DNA from: Mesorhabditis belari | Lineage: Eukaryota > Nematoda > Chromadorea > Rhabditida > Rhabditidae | Length of the DNA: 64,000 bases | Direction of reading: 5' to 3' | Assembly (NCBI GenBank): GCA_958450365.1 | Contig: CAUEEP010000913.1 | Location: forward strand, 1 to 64,000 | Shown: piece after piece, positions 11,201 through 22,500 of the stretch | How positions within the stretch are numbered: position 1 is the stretch's first letter | How the letters are laid out: each line of letters begins with the position of its first letter | The notes under the pieces: generated by a model | Told to the model about the DNA's origin: nothing | The model's database searches: none | What the model saw: the letters and a program-made list of their open reading frames with translations, nothing else | Made by a program: the position numbers and the translations under genes

Positions 11201-14200
11201 TAACCAATTTCTATTCCAAATGTTGTTTTTCTAGGTAATTTGAGGGTGTCGAATTCAAATTTTGATATAGCAGAGCTTGTAGAACCAATTTGTGGAAGGC
11301 AAACGGCTAGTTCAAATTACAGAAAATTGTCGATTTTTCTCTTTGCATAACTCCGTCCGTTCGCTTCCACAAGCTCTGATATGCCAAAATTTTGATTCTA
11401 CGCCCTAAAATTACCTAGAAAAACAACTTTTGGAATAGAAATTGGTTAATATTAGCTTTTAGAGCTTTTTAAAACGCGAAAAAAGGTGCGCTAATGGGCA
11501 AGGTGCGGAAAAAAAGGTGCGCAAAAAAAAGGTCGCATTTGTCCCACTCCCGGTTTTCGAAAATTTTTCTTGGGGGGAGTAAACTGCACTCTTACCACAA
11601 TTTCTAATCTTTAATCTTTCCAATCTTTAATCTTTCCAATCTTTAATCTTTCTAATCTCAAAACCTACAATTCTTTTCATGCATTCGATGTCATTTATCG
11701 AACAAACTTGCAATAAACAATTGAAGTGAACACGGTGAGTTCTGAAAACAAAATTTGAATGCTTCCGGTAAAACAAACAAACTTTGAGAATCGAAAAGCT
11801 TTGCTTGGTGTCCAAATGCTTTGATTTTCTTGATCATATTTTGGATGCGGTAGAATTTCCTCATCAAGTGAGCAACTGAAATTATTGAAAGTTAATGGGA
11901 AAAGTTATCTACTATATCTAAAGCAGAAGAGACGTCTGTCCGTCCGTCTGTCTGTGCGTAAACGCGACGCACATCGACGCACATCGGCACATGTCTTTCT
12001 ATTTTTCAACCCTTCAAAATCGACCGATCCAATAAGTCGGTAAGACCACATGGGTCCACATGAATCAAAAATTTAGAATTCGTTAGAAACTAGAATGACA
12101 TGTCGCACATCGGCGCGAAATAAGGCAAAAATGCGTTTTCTATCGGACTTTTCTGGGAGTACCTTTTTTAGATGTGGAAAATTGTGCTGATTCCGAATCT
12201 GAAGGAATTTTTCAAATCCCTCTGACAGAAATTTTTTAAATTTAGTTTTAGCGGTTTTTGGTCATTTTGCATGGGAAATTTTGTGTTACCCTGCAGTTTG
12301 GGGCTCGTAACTCGACAACGAGGGTCTAGAACCAAAAACGAGGGGATAAATTTTATTCTAGAGACTCTTACGAACATTTTGATGCAAAAATCATCAAATT
12401 TGCTCAACTCTACAAAAAATTACGGAGCGTCGCGACGCTCCGTAATCACGGGAAAAAAGGGGCGGGGCTTAGATTGCGTGAAAAACGCGAACGTTAGTGA
12501 GCGTTTTTCGCTGGTAAAATGTTATAAAAGTTATAAAACCTCTGAACATAATCGCTCAACCCTTTGAACAAACCCTTTTTCATCGATCAACATGAATGAT
12601 TGTTTATCTCCATTGTGAACAAAACAACGATAGACACGAAAATGAAAATTTTTCGATGATGAGCATTTCCATTTGTGGTAGATCGGAAAATGAAAGTTTT
12701 TAGTTTTCAATGTGTCTTACTAGACCTGCTTAACGAGCCCGGGCAAAATTTTCAGACAGCCTGTATCGCTCTTCGATTTTTTTACTACCCAAAGCTCCGT
12801 CGAGCATGAAACCCATTTCCCCTGCAAGCCCTTATTCTAGGCTTCATTTTGATACTAAACATGGCTAGGTTCTGTTTTGCCATTCTTTAGATTTCGATCA
12901 ATCTTTCGCCGGACTCGATAAGCTTAATGAGTCTAAAAAGATTTTTATCTAAAATGATCGAAATACCTAAAGAATGGCAAAACAGAACGTAGCCATGTTT
13001 AGTATCAAAATGAAGCCTAAAATAATGGCTTGCGGGGGGACTGGGTTTCATGCTCGAAGGAGCTATGGGCAGTAAAAAAATAGAAGAGCGAGAGAGACTG
13101 TCTGAAAATTTTGCCCGGACTTGTTAAGCAGGTCTATGTCTTACCATATCTCCAATTTTCGCATTCGTTGTTGTTCCTCCATTAAGTGAATTGAGATGAA
13201 GGGAATATTCACAATGCGGAGAATCACTTGATGAAAGAAGTTCTTTCGAGAAAACATCCCTAAAATAAAAACAATGTTCTTGTAAACCGTTTTTTAATAA
13301 TATCTCCTTTAAAAATTCGAACTTTGCATCATAAAACGCATCAAGACTGAGAATATTTTGATTTGAATGAACGCATTTCAAATCGAAAATTCGATCATCT
13401 TCGGTTAAACGAGAGAAATCGAAAGAAACAATCACTCGGAGATCATAGACAATTGTCGATTGAGGGGAATTCTGAAAAAAAAACTTTCTCTTTCTCTTTT
13501 ACCTTCTCTTGATAAAAACTTACAATTTGCGTTCTTCTCACTCCACATTTTGTATCATTTAAACCCAATGTTAATCGAGCCGATGTTGCCTAGAAATAGA
13601 AATTTGTATGAAATTTTAGGTTCTTCTCGGAAATCTACCGTAAATACTGTAATTGGACCCCACCCCCATCGTACAGTCGCGTAGTTTTTTAGTATTTCAT
13701 TTTTTTCAAAGCGCGCGTACTTTCAAAAAATGCGTCTTTGCTATCAAAAAATAGCTGAAATTCCGGGCTATTTTTTGATACCTAAGTGCGCATTGTAGCA
13801 TAAACCAGTGTCGAGAAAAACTCGTTCAAAGCTAGACTACGCAACACTCCGCACCGTCATTATGGGGGTGGGGTACTATTACAGTATTTACGGTAGGTCT
13901 TTCCATTGTGAAAAACTATCATATGCAAAACCCAAAGCCAATTCGATTCTCTTGAGACTTTTCTTGCGACAAAGGGTTCAAATAAACTTTGCCAATAGAT
14001 TTGAGATAGACTTTGCCAATGGATCCTGAAAACCCCGGGGCATAAATTTTAAACACAAAATCTTTGAGAACATTTACAGCACAAAAGAAAAATCACTGTG
14101 TAAATGACTGCCGAGGTGTTCTCTGTGCGGTCGCGTAATCGCTCACGACCTGACCAAGCCCTCAGGTATAGAAGACCATCCTCGAATAGAAGACCGGGTC

Positions 14201-15277
14201 TAGGGGCCAATAGAAAAAAAAAATAGAAGACCGGTCTTCTATTCGAGTAAATACGGTATCATAGTTCCGGAGTACAGTAATTTTTTTCCAAGCGCACCTT
14301 TTAGAAAAGCTTTGGATAAATAAATCTCTTCACCCCATGAAAAAGCTTGGAGCATTCGGTGAAATCGTCTCGATGTGATGTGAAAATTCGACCAGAAAAC
14401 GGCGAGCTCAGCACGATTCCGATATGATTTTTCCCGCAAATCGCTCGTGGTGAAGCTGAAATTGTTTATTTTTTAAAATATATTGGGTTGGTGAATTGAA
14501 AACTGCGGGCGATTGTCGTATGTGACAGTTTGAGCACTTTCTTCAAAAGAAACCCATTTTGGTGTCAATGGAAAAGTTGTAGAGAATCAAAAACCCAGCT
14601 TATATCCAAATTTTCAGAACGATTCAAAAACTGTCTTTCAAGAAATGCCAAATTTACGAATTTTCACAAGACTTGCATTTTAAGCGAAACTACTAAGTGT
14701 ATCTTTTTGGAAATTTGGCTATAAGCCTAATTTTTGATTCTCTACAACTTTTCTATTGACACCAAAATGGGTTTCTTTTGAAGAAAGTGCTTAAACTGGA
14801 CAAACTGGGACATCTCCAGTCCTCCATTTTTGAGTCTCACACTTGTCTCACACACAAACCAAAATCCTACTACGAAAGAGGAATCCGCAAATTGCCTGTA
14901 AAATGGGCAGAAGTCGTCAATAATAATGGAAATTATTTGGAATGAATTCATGGTTTTATGTTGAATAAATTTTAGTCCAAAGTCCGGCAGTTTTCAATTC
15001 ACCAACCCAATAATTTATTTTTCTTTAGCGTTTAAAACATTTTCTCACTCACCAAACACTGGTGGATTTCTTCGTTTAACGGGAGATCGTCGCACATCCA
15101 AAAAGCGACTTGTCGACAATTTGGCCGGATTCAATGGGACAATCGTTTCATGGAGAATATGCTCGGCTATTATTACCTAAAACCTTGAACTCCTTTAGCT
15201 TGAAGATTCATTTAATTAAAAGATAAACAAACCTTTACGATTATCGATAGAAATGTGATCAGATCGAGGGTTTTCAT
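8264..15277 (-). CDS. ZP-domain (cuticlin-like) type I membrane protein
   Basis: Twelve exons: 15277-15233, 15176-15053, 14455-14334, 13589-13524, 13471-13323, 13259-13145, 12683-12574, 11875-11783, 11741-11669, 10696-10603, 8610-8524, 8463-8264. They total 1278 bp, 425 aa, every junction in phase. Residues 1 to about 18 are a signal peptide (MKTLDLITFLSIIVKVIIA). The ZP domain runs from about 62 (ICGKNHIGIVLSSPFSGRIF) through ATSARLTLGLNDTKCG, RIFDLKCVHSNQN, HCEYSLHLNS, IYHKWKCSSSKNFHFRVYRC, CSLDEEILPHPKYD and FNCLLQVC to PPHCPR; the spaced cysteines fit nematode cuticlins, which polymerise in the cuticle. A dibasic HHKR near 307 could be the release site. Residues about 370-393 are a membrane span before a basic cytoplasmic tail. 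Oddities: the acceptor before exon 7 is CG rather than AG, next to a hAT insertion; the 63-bp intron 13322-13260 is open in frame and may be retained. Confidence 0.88.
8689..8980. mobile_element. MITE family A, copy 2
   Basis: Same TIRs as the copy at 6049-6318 (TACCGTAAATACTGTAATAG). The right end is expanded by local repetition of TATTTACGG. It lies in intron 10 of the ZP gene, 79 bp from exon 11. Confidence 0.88.
9590..9665 (+). pseudogene. Reverse-transcriptase fragment (site-specific LINE type)
   Basis: A short open stretch reads ERGILQGDSLSALLFVMCMD. The GILQGDSLS..LLF block is the conserved palm motif of non-LTR reverse transcriptases of the R2/R4/NeSL kind. No other RT motif could be found nearby in either strand, so only a relic remains. 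Confidence 0.6.
9889..9960 (-). other. tRNA-like B-box segment
   Basis: On the minus strand GAGGGTTCGAACCCCGC gives a T-arm with an exact B-box (GGTTCGAACC). The D-arm and anticodon arm are not convincing. A tRNA-derived SINE remnant is the best guess. Confidence 0.3.
11095..11551. mobile_element. Fold-back element with GGGAGTGGGACAAATGCGAC ends
   Basis: Ends are GGGAGTGGGACAAATGCGAC and its inverse, followed by runs of TTTTTGCGCACC and by long inner arms (AGCTCTAAAAAGCTAATATT). Total about 457 bp. It sits in intron 9 of the ZP gene and is related at its tips to the element at 41229-41631. Confidence 0.8.
12721..13136. mobile_element. hAT-type MITE with 8-bp target duplication
   Basis: TIR TAGACCTGCTTAACGAGCCC against its inverse ending GCAGGTCTA; arms extend about 170 bp. 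TGTCTTAC is duplicated exactly at 12713-12720 and 13137-13144. An 8-bp duplication and TAG...CTA tips are typical of hAT elements. It is inserted one base inside the donor side of the intron between ZP exons 6 and 7, so the duplication includes the GTAAGA donor. Confidence 0.9.
13636..13895. mobile_element. MITE family A, copy 3
   Basis: Complete 260-bp copy in opposite orientation to copies 1 and 2 (the ACAGTCGCGTAG side is on the left). It is located in intron 3 of the ZP gene, 46 bp upstream of exon 4. Confidence 0.9.
14483..15010. mobile_element. TA-flanked MITE, family B, copy 2
   Basis: Perfect TA duplications at 14481-14482 and 15011-15012 flank TTGGGTTGGTGAATTGAAAA and its inverse. 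It is inserted in intron 2 of the ZP gene. Confidence 0.9.
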
Positions 15278-15992
15278 TTCATTTTCTCAAGAAATTATTT
15301 GCTTTGCTTTGCTTTAAAAGAATTGACTTCAAAAATTGATTTTCCTGTAATCATTTGTCAGTCGATATAATGTAAAGTAAATAAAATAAAATTTTACAAA
15401 ATTTAAACGCCATTTAAAACTTTTGCCAATAAAAATGCCAACCTAAACATAGACCAATCAACTAATCTCTAATTTTTACTTCAAATCAAATTTTGTAAGT
15501 AAAAGAGTGGAAATTAACTATAGCTATTGCTCAAGAACAAGTTATTTTTAAAAAAAAAAGTTAGTTAGAAAGTTAGAAAGTTAGAAAGAAGAAACAAATC
15601 CTCCAAACTATTCAATATGATCCCATTTCGTCAAAAAGAGCCTTTCATAATTGTTAGCCCTGGATATTTCTTTCTTTTCTCTTTTTGTTCTCAAATCGTT
15701 TCATCCTTAAACGGTTGGTAAGCAATAAAAGAAAAGAAAACTGTGACAAAAGAAAGAAGAAAAAAAGGGAAAGACGAAGGATTCTTTCAAAAAAATGTCC
15801 TACTTTTAGAAAGGAATTCGAGGAAAAATTATTCTTTGAAATTTGTCAAGTAAAAGGTCTGAAGAGAATTAACCGTTGACCGTAAGATTTTCAAAAAGTG
15901 TATTAAAACCTCTTGATAACCTTCTACAAAAGTTTTTTCAGCTGGATATTCATAAGTGACTAATTTCCTTTTCCCTAGAGCTACTTTTGAAG

Positions 15993-16580
15993 AACAAATA
16001 TTTGCACTAATTTTCTAAAAGAACTAGATTTTTTGACCACACAAAACACTATTTTGGCACTAGTAACTGGTTTTGAATGAAAAGAATAAGATGAGAAAAA
16101 GTCTTAAATAAACTGGCAAAAGGGGGACATGTTTTGGATAAAAACATCAAGAAATCGTAGATTTTAGATGTTCAACGTCTAGTCGAAGCAATAAACTCTA
16201 ATCTAGATGAAGAATGTGTTTTAAAACAAACTTCGAGATCCGTTTTGTTCCTTCTCTTCATCCGTTCCCCTTTTTACAACAATGAATGACAAAGAACGGG
16301 TAAACGGATTAAAAGAAATCGGGTCACTTTTCAAAGACAAGGTCAAAGAAATTTGCATTTACGAACTGACCCGTTCACATAAGAAAAGGATATTCAGATA
16401 TGGAGGGGGTTTAAGGCAAGAGAAATATTCTAACAATGAGGTTCAAACTTTCAAATCGAATCAACTGACTGACTGAACCAATCGGATAGTATAAGTCAAA
16501 GAAATAAGACAATTATAAATAATACAGTTAGGTTCCAAATATAAAACGACAAAATATTAACAATAATCATTTTTACTACG
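15993..16580 (+). repeat. Direct duplication, copy 1 (about 585 bp)
   Basis: Nearly identical to 22501-23073 in the same orientation, starting AACAAATATTTGCACTAATT and ending AATCATTTTTACTACG. Both copies contain a short ORF beginning MNDKERVNGLKEIGS and sharing about 50 residues (KDKVKEICIYELTRSHKK, then IFRYGGGLRQEKYSNNE). No terminal inverted repeats. Small indels separate the copies, for example near the ORF end. Stretch 15300-15990 has no gene that I can support. Confidence 0.85.
16282..16476 (+). other. Possible small ORF inside the duplicated block
   Basis: 64-codon ORF, Lys/Arg-rich, no recognisable domain. Its only support is that the reading frame survives in both copies of the duplication (the other is at 22789-22971, with a changed C-terminus). 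Given near-identity of the DNA this is weak support. Confidence 0.25.
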
Positions 16581-17038
16581 GGTGTTTTCAAAAGTTGTTT
16601 ATGCTTGTGCCAGAGAGCAAGCGTTTGTGTCGGAGCACAAAGTACGCGTCAACTTGCTAAACTGCTTTTTTCCGTCGCGTATCATTTGTGCCAAATTTGC
16701 GCTTTTCAACACACTTCCTAGCAACTCTGATTGACCATTTATATTTTTTCAGTTTTTCTTTGTCGACGATGTTCGCTACTTTGACGCCCGCACTGGCTTT
16801 GAAAATGGCATAAGATCGATATAGAGAGTAAAAAGCTCAATCTGGGACGCAAAAATGACTGTCTTAGAGGTCTGTATAGGTATTTAAACGTGTTTTTTGG
16901 TTGAAAACAGTATGAATTGAAATTGTGAAACAGAAAACTGAAAAAAAACGTTGGCTATTAGTTGGGAAAAAGTGATTTGTTACAGTGATTTTCATAAGCG
17001 TGCAAATGAAATTGGCGCAAAAAACGCGGCACTTTTGC

Positions 17039-17784
17039 TACCGTATTACTTGTAATAGTAGCGCTCCCTTCCGTACAGTCGCGTAGTCTAACTTCTTGGT
17101 ACTTTGTGGGTTGGGGGGGTGGGAGCATTTTTGTTTTTTATTATTTTTGCTTTTTTCATTTTTCTAGGGGTAATCGAGGGTGTTGAGCACGAATTTGACA
17201 GTTTTAGCATAGGTTTTCAACTGAAAAACCGACATTTCGACACGTTGAAAATTACCCTGTTAGGCGCGATTAAGGTTGGGGGCACTTTTTTTTCTTCAAA
17301 ACCACTTTTTCTGGGGTAGTTTTATGTGTAGATTCCGAAAAATACAACGAGAGCTTGGAAAAATGCGTTTTAAGCCGAATTTCGGAGCTCCAAAGTGCGC
17401 GCTCACACAGTGTGATGAGAGTGACACACATAGGGAAGAGGTCCAAAAAATGGTCTCTCAAAACATTTTTTGAAACCAAAACATTTCTTCTGGCATAATT
17501 TAACCTACTGATTATGTTTCTGATCAAATTGGAGCAAAATAAAAAAAAAATAAAAGAAGTCGCGTAGTCTAAATTTCTTTTAGAAAATAATTTTTTTTCT
17601 CAGCCCCTAGATTCTTCCCAACTACACTTTTGATACCAAAAAATACTAGATTTCTAGGGTTATCATTTGACACCCAAGCGCACACTGTAGCATAAAACAA
17701 CGCGGCGAACGGAGCGTGTAAAGTTAGACTACGCGGCAATACCCCGTCATTATGGGGGGCGCTACTATTACAGGTATTACGGTA
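17039..17784. mobile_element. Long variant of MITE family A (about 745 bp)
   Basis: Ends TACCGTATTACTTGTAATAG and CTATTACAGGTATTACGGTA are inverted, followed by GCGTAGTCT on both sides. The interior is unrelated to the short copies. The right end lies about 135 bp upstream of the dynein intermediate chain start codon, in what should be its promoter. Confidence 0.75.
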
Positions 17785-17910
17785 ACACATCGTTCTTTCT
17801 CACAGCAAACAAACATTTGTGCTTTCTCACACTGCGATTTCGCCACATTATCTTTATTGTTAACATTCTTTAAATGTTTTGTGCAATTATTTCTGTCCGA
17901 TTCTATTTCA

Positions 17911-17919
17911 TAGTTTAGG
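17911..17919 (+). promoter_or_regulatory. Probable trans-splice acceptor of dyci-1
   Basis: TTTCATAGTTTAG followed by one G and the start codon, with no usable upstream coding exon. This is the pattern expected for spliced-leader addition in nematodes; a short 5'-UTR intron is the alternative. Confidence 0.55.
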
Positions 17920-20900
17920 ATGAATAATGAAGAACGAAGGCTCGAGCTCGAGCGAAAGAAGCAAAAGCTGGCCGAAATGAGGGAGTCGAAGTTGGGAATG
18001 TTTTTGTAATTTTGTTATTTTGTTATTTTAGAAGACGGCTAGATGAGGAAAGGCGAAGGTCGATGCTGCCACAAAATCTTCAACAAAATGGGAATGGTGA
18101 GATTTTTTTGTTGAATAGGGCTCATTGAGCGTTAAAAAACATTGAGTAAAGCATTTTTGCAGTTAATAATTGGTGGCTCTCAAGTAAGTTGACTACCAAT
18201 AGATTTGTCGTTTGTTGTAATTGTTTCCTTATATCCGTAGATGAAAACGACTAAAATATCAACTCTTGGTTTTGGGAAGCATGACTATATTAAAATGTCA
18301 AAATGTCAAAAAAACCAAAATTTGTTGCCAGTAAATGATATTACACAGCTATGCTATTTGTATTTTAGGATCAGCCGGCGAAAGGCCAACCCTATCAAGT
18401 CTGGAATTAGCAGAGATATTGGCTGATGTCGGAATTCCCGGTGAGCCCGACTCGTCAAACAAAAATGCTACCACGGAGCCAAAGCTACAGGTTAGGCTTT
18501 GTCGCGCATTTTTTAAAAAAAATTTTTGGTTTTAGGAGAATGGTGTTCCACAAAGCCATCTCTCACAAACCGTCACTTCATCGATGTCTCGTGTTGTCAA
18601 TTTGGAGCTCACCGAGCCGAAGAGCATCATCGTGCCACAAAAAGACACGGTTAGTTTTCTCAAATAACTTTTTTTTACCTGTTTCATTTAGACAATCTAT
18701 TGCAAGACAACTCAAACGGATGACGAAAGAGTATCGGCTGGCGAGTTTTTAATGGGAAGTCAAGAGTTTGCTTGGGAAGGAGAAGAGGATATGGACCATT
18801 CACGCAAGCCATACATAGATGACATGTGAGTTTTGTGTGCTCTTAACTGCAACATTAAAAGATTAAACTAAACAGAAACAATCAATGTTTTCGGTGTTTT
18901 TGGTCTATGCCATAAAAATAACTTCTATTACAGCCACTATCGGACACTCCATCGGTTAGATGGAGTGTGAGCTCCGGGTGAGCGCATTGCACGCATTGTT
19001 TCCCGTGACACTTTCAGTTTAGCAAGCACAGTGGCAATAAAGCACACTTTTAGCCAAATGCTCAAGCTGAGAAACAAAAGTAAAACCTAGATGTTCTCAT
19101 TGCGATTATGCTTCTCCATATAAACATTTTTTCTTACCATGTAACCCTTTATGTTCAGATCCTAACTTGAGATTGTGCAGCTGATGACTTTGAATTTAAC
19201 AGAGTTCATTTTAGGTCTCTAACTGATGAAATCGAGCCGGGATTCAAGTTCAAACGTGGAACATCACATGAGGTATCAGCTTGTTGAGGATGTTGCTAAC
19301 CATATATTTTTTAGGCTGAGAAGAAAGAAGTTGAAGAAGAGAAGCCAAAGCTTCCCGATTACTCTGAACAGGAAAAGCAACAGGTTATGAAGACCATTGG
19401 GTTCTTGGTTTGTTTTGTTTCCTTTTCACATACATTCGTTTTGTTTAGGAATTCTTTGATCAAGGCTCAAGAATGTTGGAACGAGCTTTGTCGGAGAAGG
19501 TTTTTTTTAAGAAGTTTCCTAATTAACATTGGTTTAGAGAGATTTCGATCAAAATCTTGTGAATGACCACTCTATGCACTACCAAACAAAAGAGGAGAAA
19601 TTAGTGAGTTCATGGAAATATTTCTTCGGGCTTCAAGCTAAATAAATATTGCAAATTTTAGGAGTTTTCCCGTAGTTTTCAAGATACGAAATGGACCAAT
19701 GGGCGTGAAGTATTGGCTATTACATTTTCCGAGAGAGTATGGCATATTTTGCAAAATAATTTTTACAATAACTTTAGAATCCGGAGCTTTTTGCTGTTGG
19801 ATATGGCGTCAATGCGGATAAGCCAGGCGATCCAACAGGAGTTGTAGCAGTTTTCAATACAAAATTCAAGAAGGAATCATCAGAGTATGTTTATATAATG
19901 TGTTTTAATACAGTGATGTTTAGCTACCTATTCCATACACCTACTCGGATCACATCTGTCGCGTTTGCTCATTTTCACGCCAATTTCATTCTTGCTGGCT
20001 GCTACACCGGCCAAATATGCATGTGGGACAACCGTGTAGTGAATAAACGGACCCCAATCAATCGAGTAAGCACTGATTTTGCTGTTAAAAAAAATTATTT
20101 TTGTTTAGTCCCAGCTATCGCCCAACGCGCATACACAACCAATTTTTGCTCTTCAGGTTGTGGGCAGCCACAATGCACATAATTTGGTATCTTATTTCTT
20201 TCGCTAAAAATGTAATTTTTATTTGTAGGTTTCTATTTCAAGCGATGGAAAAATGTGCAGTTGGAATGTGGATAATCTGGCTCAACCCGTTGAAATCAAA
20301 GACTTGCTGTTGAAGAACGGAAGCAAGACGGTTTGTTAATTTGTTAACATACCTATTTGAAGTTTTAGATTTCCGTAGTTTCAATGTCATTTCCCCAAAA
20401 TGAATTCAACACATTTGTTGTTGGAGCCGAAGATGGCCAGATCTACCTTGTGAGTCGTCATGGAACAACCACAAATCAAGCTATTGAGCAACAAGTGTTT
20501 GAAGGTAAAATTCATCAACATATTTGGTCTAACTATCTTTTAGGTCATTCTGCTCCAATCTCTTCTGTCGCTTTCCATCGAACTCCTGGTAATGGACAGT
20601 ACGATTTTTCGCATTTGTTCCTCTCCGCTTCTTGTGATTGGAGCATCAAATTATGGAGCATCAAGGTTATTTAAACGTTGGTTAAGGAACTTTAGTCGTT
20701 CTAGGATCCACTGCTGCGCTATTCTTTTGAAACACATTCGGAATATGTTTATGATGCTCAGTGGTCACCCACACACCCTGCTGTTTTTGCTACTGTTGAT
20801 GCTGATGGAACTGTGAGTGGATTTATCGAACTAACTAAAATCAAGCGTGTTTAGTTATGTTTGTGGAATCTTAATGAGGACATTGAAGAACCCATTACAC

Positions 20901-21320
20901 GACTCTCGCTTGAGAACGAAGGAAATGCATCACAAGGAAGGAAATTGGCGTTTTCACCAAATGGTTAGTTTAACAACTGGTTCCATATCATGAAATAACC
21001 TTAATTGTTCAGGACAATACATTGTAACGGGTGATGGTGTCGGAAATGTGCACATGTTTGAGCTCCATGAAAGCTTCTACAACAACGTTAAAAGCGATGA
21101 ATGGAACAAACTTGCGAAGTAATTTTTAACGATTGATCTCAGTTTTATGTTTTAAAGCCTTTTACAATGACATTTTAGTGTCCTTGCCGACATGAAAGCC
21201 AGCCGCGAAGAAGCCGAAGAGTTGAACGAAGCGATGAAACTAGAGAATGGTTCACAAGCTTCAAGCGGGTCGGTCGGCCGTTCATCGCTCGATCGCGGGA
21301 TCGCCTTTAAATTAAGTTAG
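17920..21320 (+). CDS. dyci-1: Cytoplasmic dynein 1 intermediate chain
   Basis: About 21 exons give roughly 665 aa. The N-terminus [20 protein letters not shown] is the conserved charged coiled coil that binds dynactin p150Glued. Around residue 135 KTTQTDD matches the LC8 light-chain site. From about 260 on there are WD repeats that match DYNC1I block by block: [20 protein letters not shown], then [79 protein letters not shown] and LCLWNLN. The protein scaffolds the motor's light chains and links it to dynactin and cargo. First exon 17920-17990; final coding exon ends at TAG 21318-21320, but an alternative donor (A|GTTAGT) lies just before this stop. The large intron at about 18826-19214 contains a strong hairpin. 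Single-copy housekeeping gene, no damage seen. Confidence 0.96.
18944..18968 (+). other. Perfect 10-bp intronic hairpin
   Basis: ACACTCCATC, loop GGTTA, GATGGAGTGT: a perfect stem in an unusually GC-rich part of a dyci-1 intron (about 18935-19080). No matching repeat was seen elsewhere in the window. Could be a structured RNA or a splicing element. Confidence 0.4.
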
Positions 21321-21703
21321 TTTTTGTGTTTCAAAGTCATGATTCCTTGATTTTTGCTCCACTGTGTCATCTGCCCCCTTTAGCCTGCTGTTTTCTCTAT
21401 CATGATTTTTTTTTTATTTCCCCAATACGCGTATCATTTTATTTTAACGGAGATTTCTATTTATTATCTTGACCAATCATAATATAGTGGGTCTCGTGGG
21501 TTCTATAAATCTTTGCGCCTTTTTTGTCTGTAGTCACCTAAGTGCTTCAATACGTTTTCGGTTTTCAAAGACATCTAGATTTGAGCTTGATTTACGGTAG
21601 ATTTAAATTCTATTGCTGCTTACAAGAAATCTAAATTGTGCAACTCTCCGATCTTTGTCAGTTCTTTGTGTGAAGTTCTTGTTTACAGTTTTCAATCTTT
21701 CAG

Positions 21704-21847
21704 GCGGAAAAAGAGCTGTTGGAGGTTGACCCATTTTTGGTTGCTCGCATTTTCCGAAACGGAAGTGCAAACAAAAATTCGGCCAAATTGACCAATTTTC
21801 TTGCCTCTATTCCCTTGGAAGAGTCCACAAATTTATTGATGTTGTAG
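21704..21847 (+). other. Possible alternative 3' exon or 3' UTR exon of dyci-1
   Basis: A strong acceptor (CAATCTTTCAG) opens a 47-codon frame (AEKELLEVDPFLVARIF, ending LLML and TAG). Spliced from the donor at the end of dyci-1 (phase 1) it would instead read GKRAVGG and stop, replacing the last residue. The phase-0 frame has no partner exon that I can find. AATAAA follows at 21890. Confidence 0.4.
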
Positions 21848-21889
21848 GCGATTCTTTGCTTTATCTATTGTTTTAAAGTGGTATTTTTT

Positions 21890-21895
21890 AATAAA
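21890..21895 (+). terminator. Polyadenylation signal AATAAA
   Basis: AATAAATAAAT lies about 570 bp after the dyci-1 stop and about 45 bp after the optional last exon, which favours a transcript that includes that exon. Confidence 0.5.
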
Positions 21896-22284
21896 TAAAT
21901 TGTATATTATTAAGGCGTGAGTGTGTTGCCTTTGCCGTTTGGATTGAAAACACATGAGAATGGAATGGAAATCAAATATCTAACACACAGTCGGTCAATA
22001 GACTCTCGATTGATCGGGTTTTGACGTGTAAGATTTTAAATTTCAAGCGCTCTGTGTGAACCATTCATTTCGCTTATATTGAATTCAATAGGAAACGGCC
22101 GGTGACATGTTGTAAATCGAGTTTGTGAAAACAACTCGCAATGAGGTGGATTTAGGCCCAGAAATGTTGTTGACTTTGTTTCGTTGCCTTTCCACACATA
22201 CATTGATTCGCCTGCATTGATTTAATTTTCTTTGTATTATCTACTAGTAGTCCTCTTTACACTTCGAGTAAATTGAATATCTTT

Positions 22285-22487
22285 ACCTTTGAAGGGAAGT
22301 TACCACCAAATCAGTTAAACGGCTGAATATCTTTAAAAGGAGACATATATATTTTGATTTTTTCTCGTGCATGTGATCTTGGTCGTGATTTTTTTCACGC
22401 CAGTTTTTGCAATAATTTTCGCTAAAAGTACGGTAATTTTCCCCAAGTTTGCGCTTTGAAAAACGCATTACTCTTGAGGAACCCACT
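22285..22487. mobile_element. Fragment of the hAT-like element seen at 58901-60816
   Basis: ACCACCAAATCAGTTAAACG, then CTAAAAGTACGGTAATTTTC, then AACGCATTACTC and GAGGAACCCACTTTAC correspond to the right end of the 1.9-kb element (60650-60816). It abuts copy 2 of the direct duplication. Stretch 21900-22280 has no supported gene. Confidence 0.6.
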
Positions 22488-22500
22488 TTACTTTTGAATG

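Noticed and set aside
13980..14034. Possible ZP gene exon with the repeated reading SIGKVYL
   Set aside because: Phase does not fit; direct joining of 14334 to 13589 gives a continuous ZP domain (LFHG to ATSARLTLG).
16738..16825. Exon-like stretch after TATATTTTTTCAG reading VDDVRYFDARTGFENG
   Set aside because: Good acceptor but no partner exon and stops within 24 codons; possibly chance or a relic.
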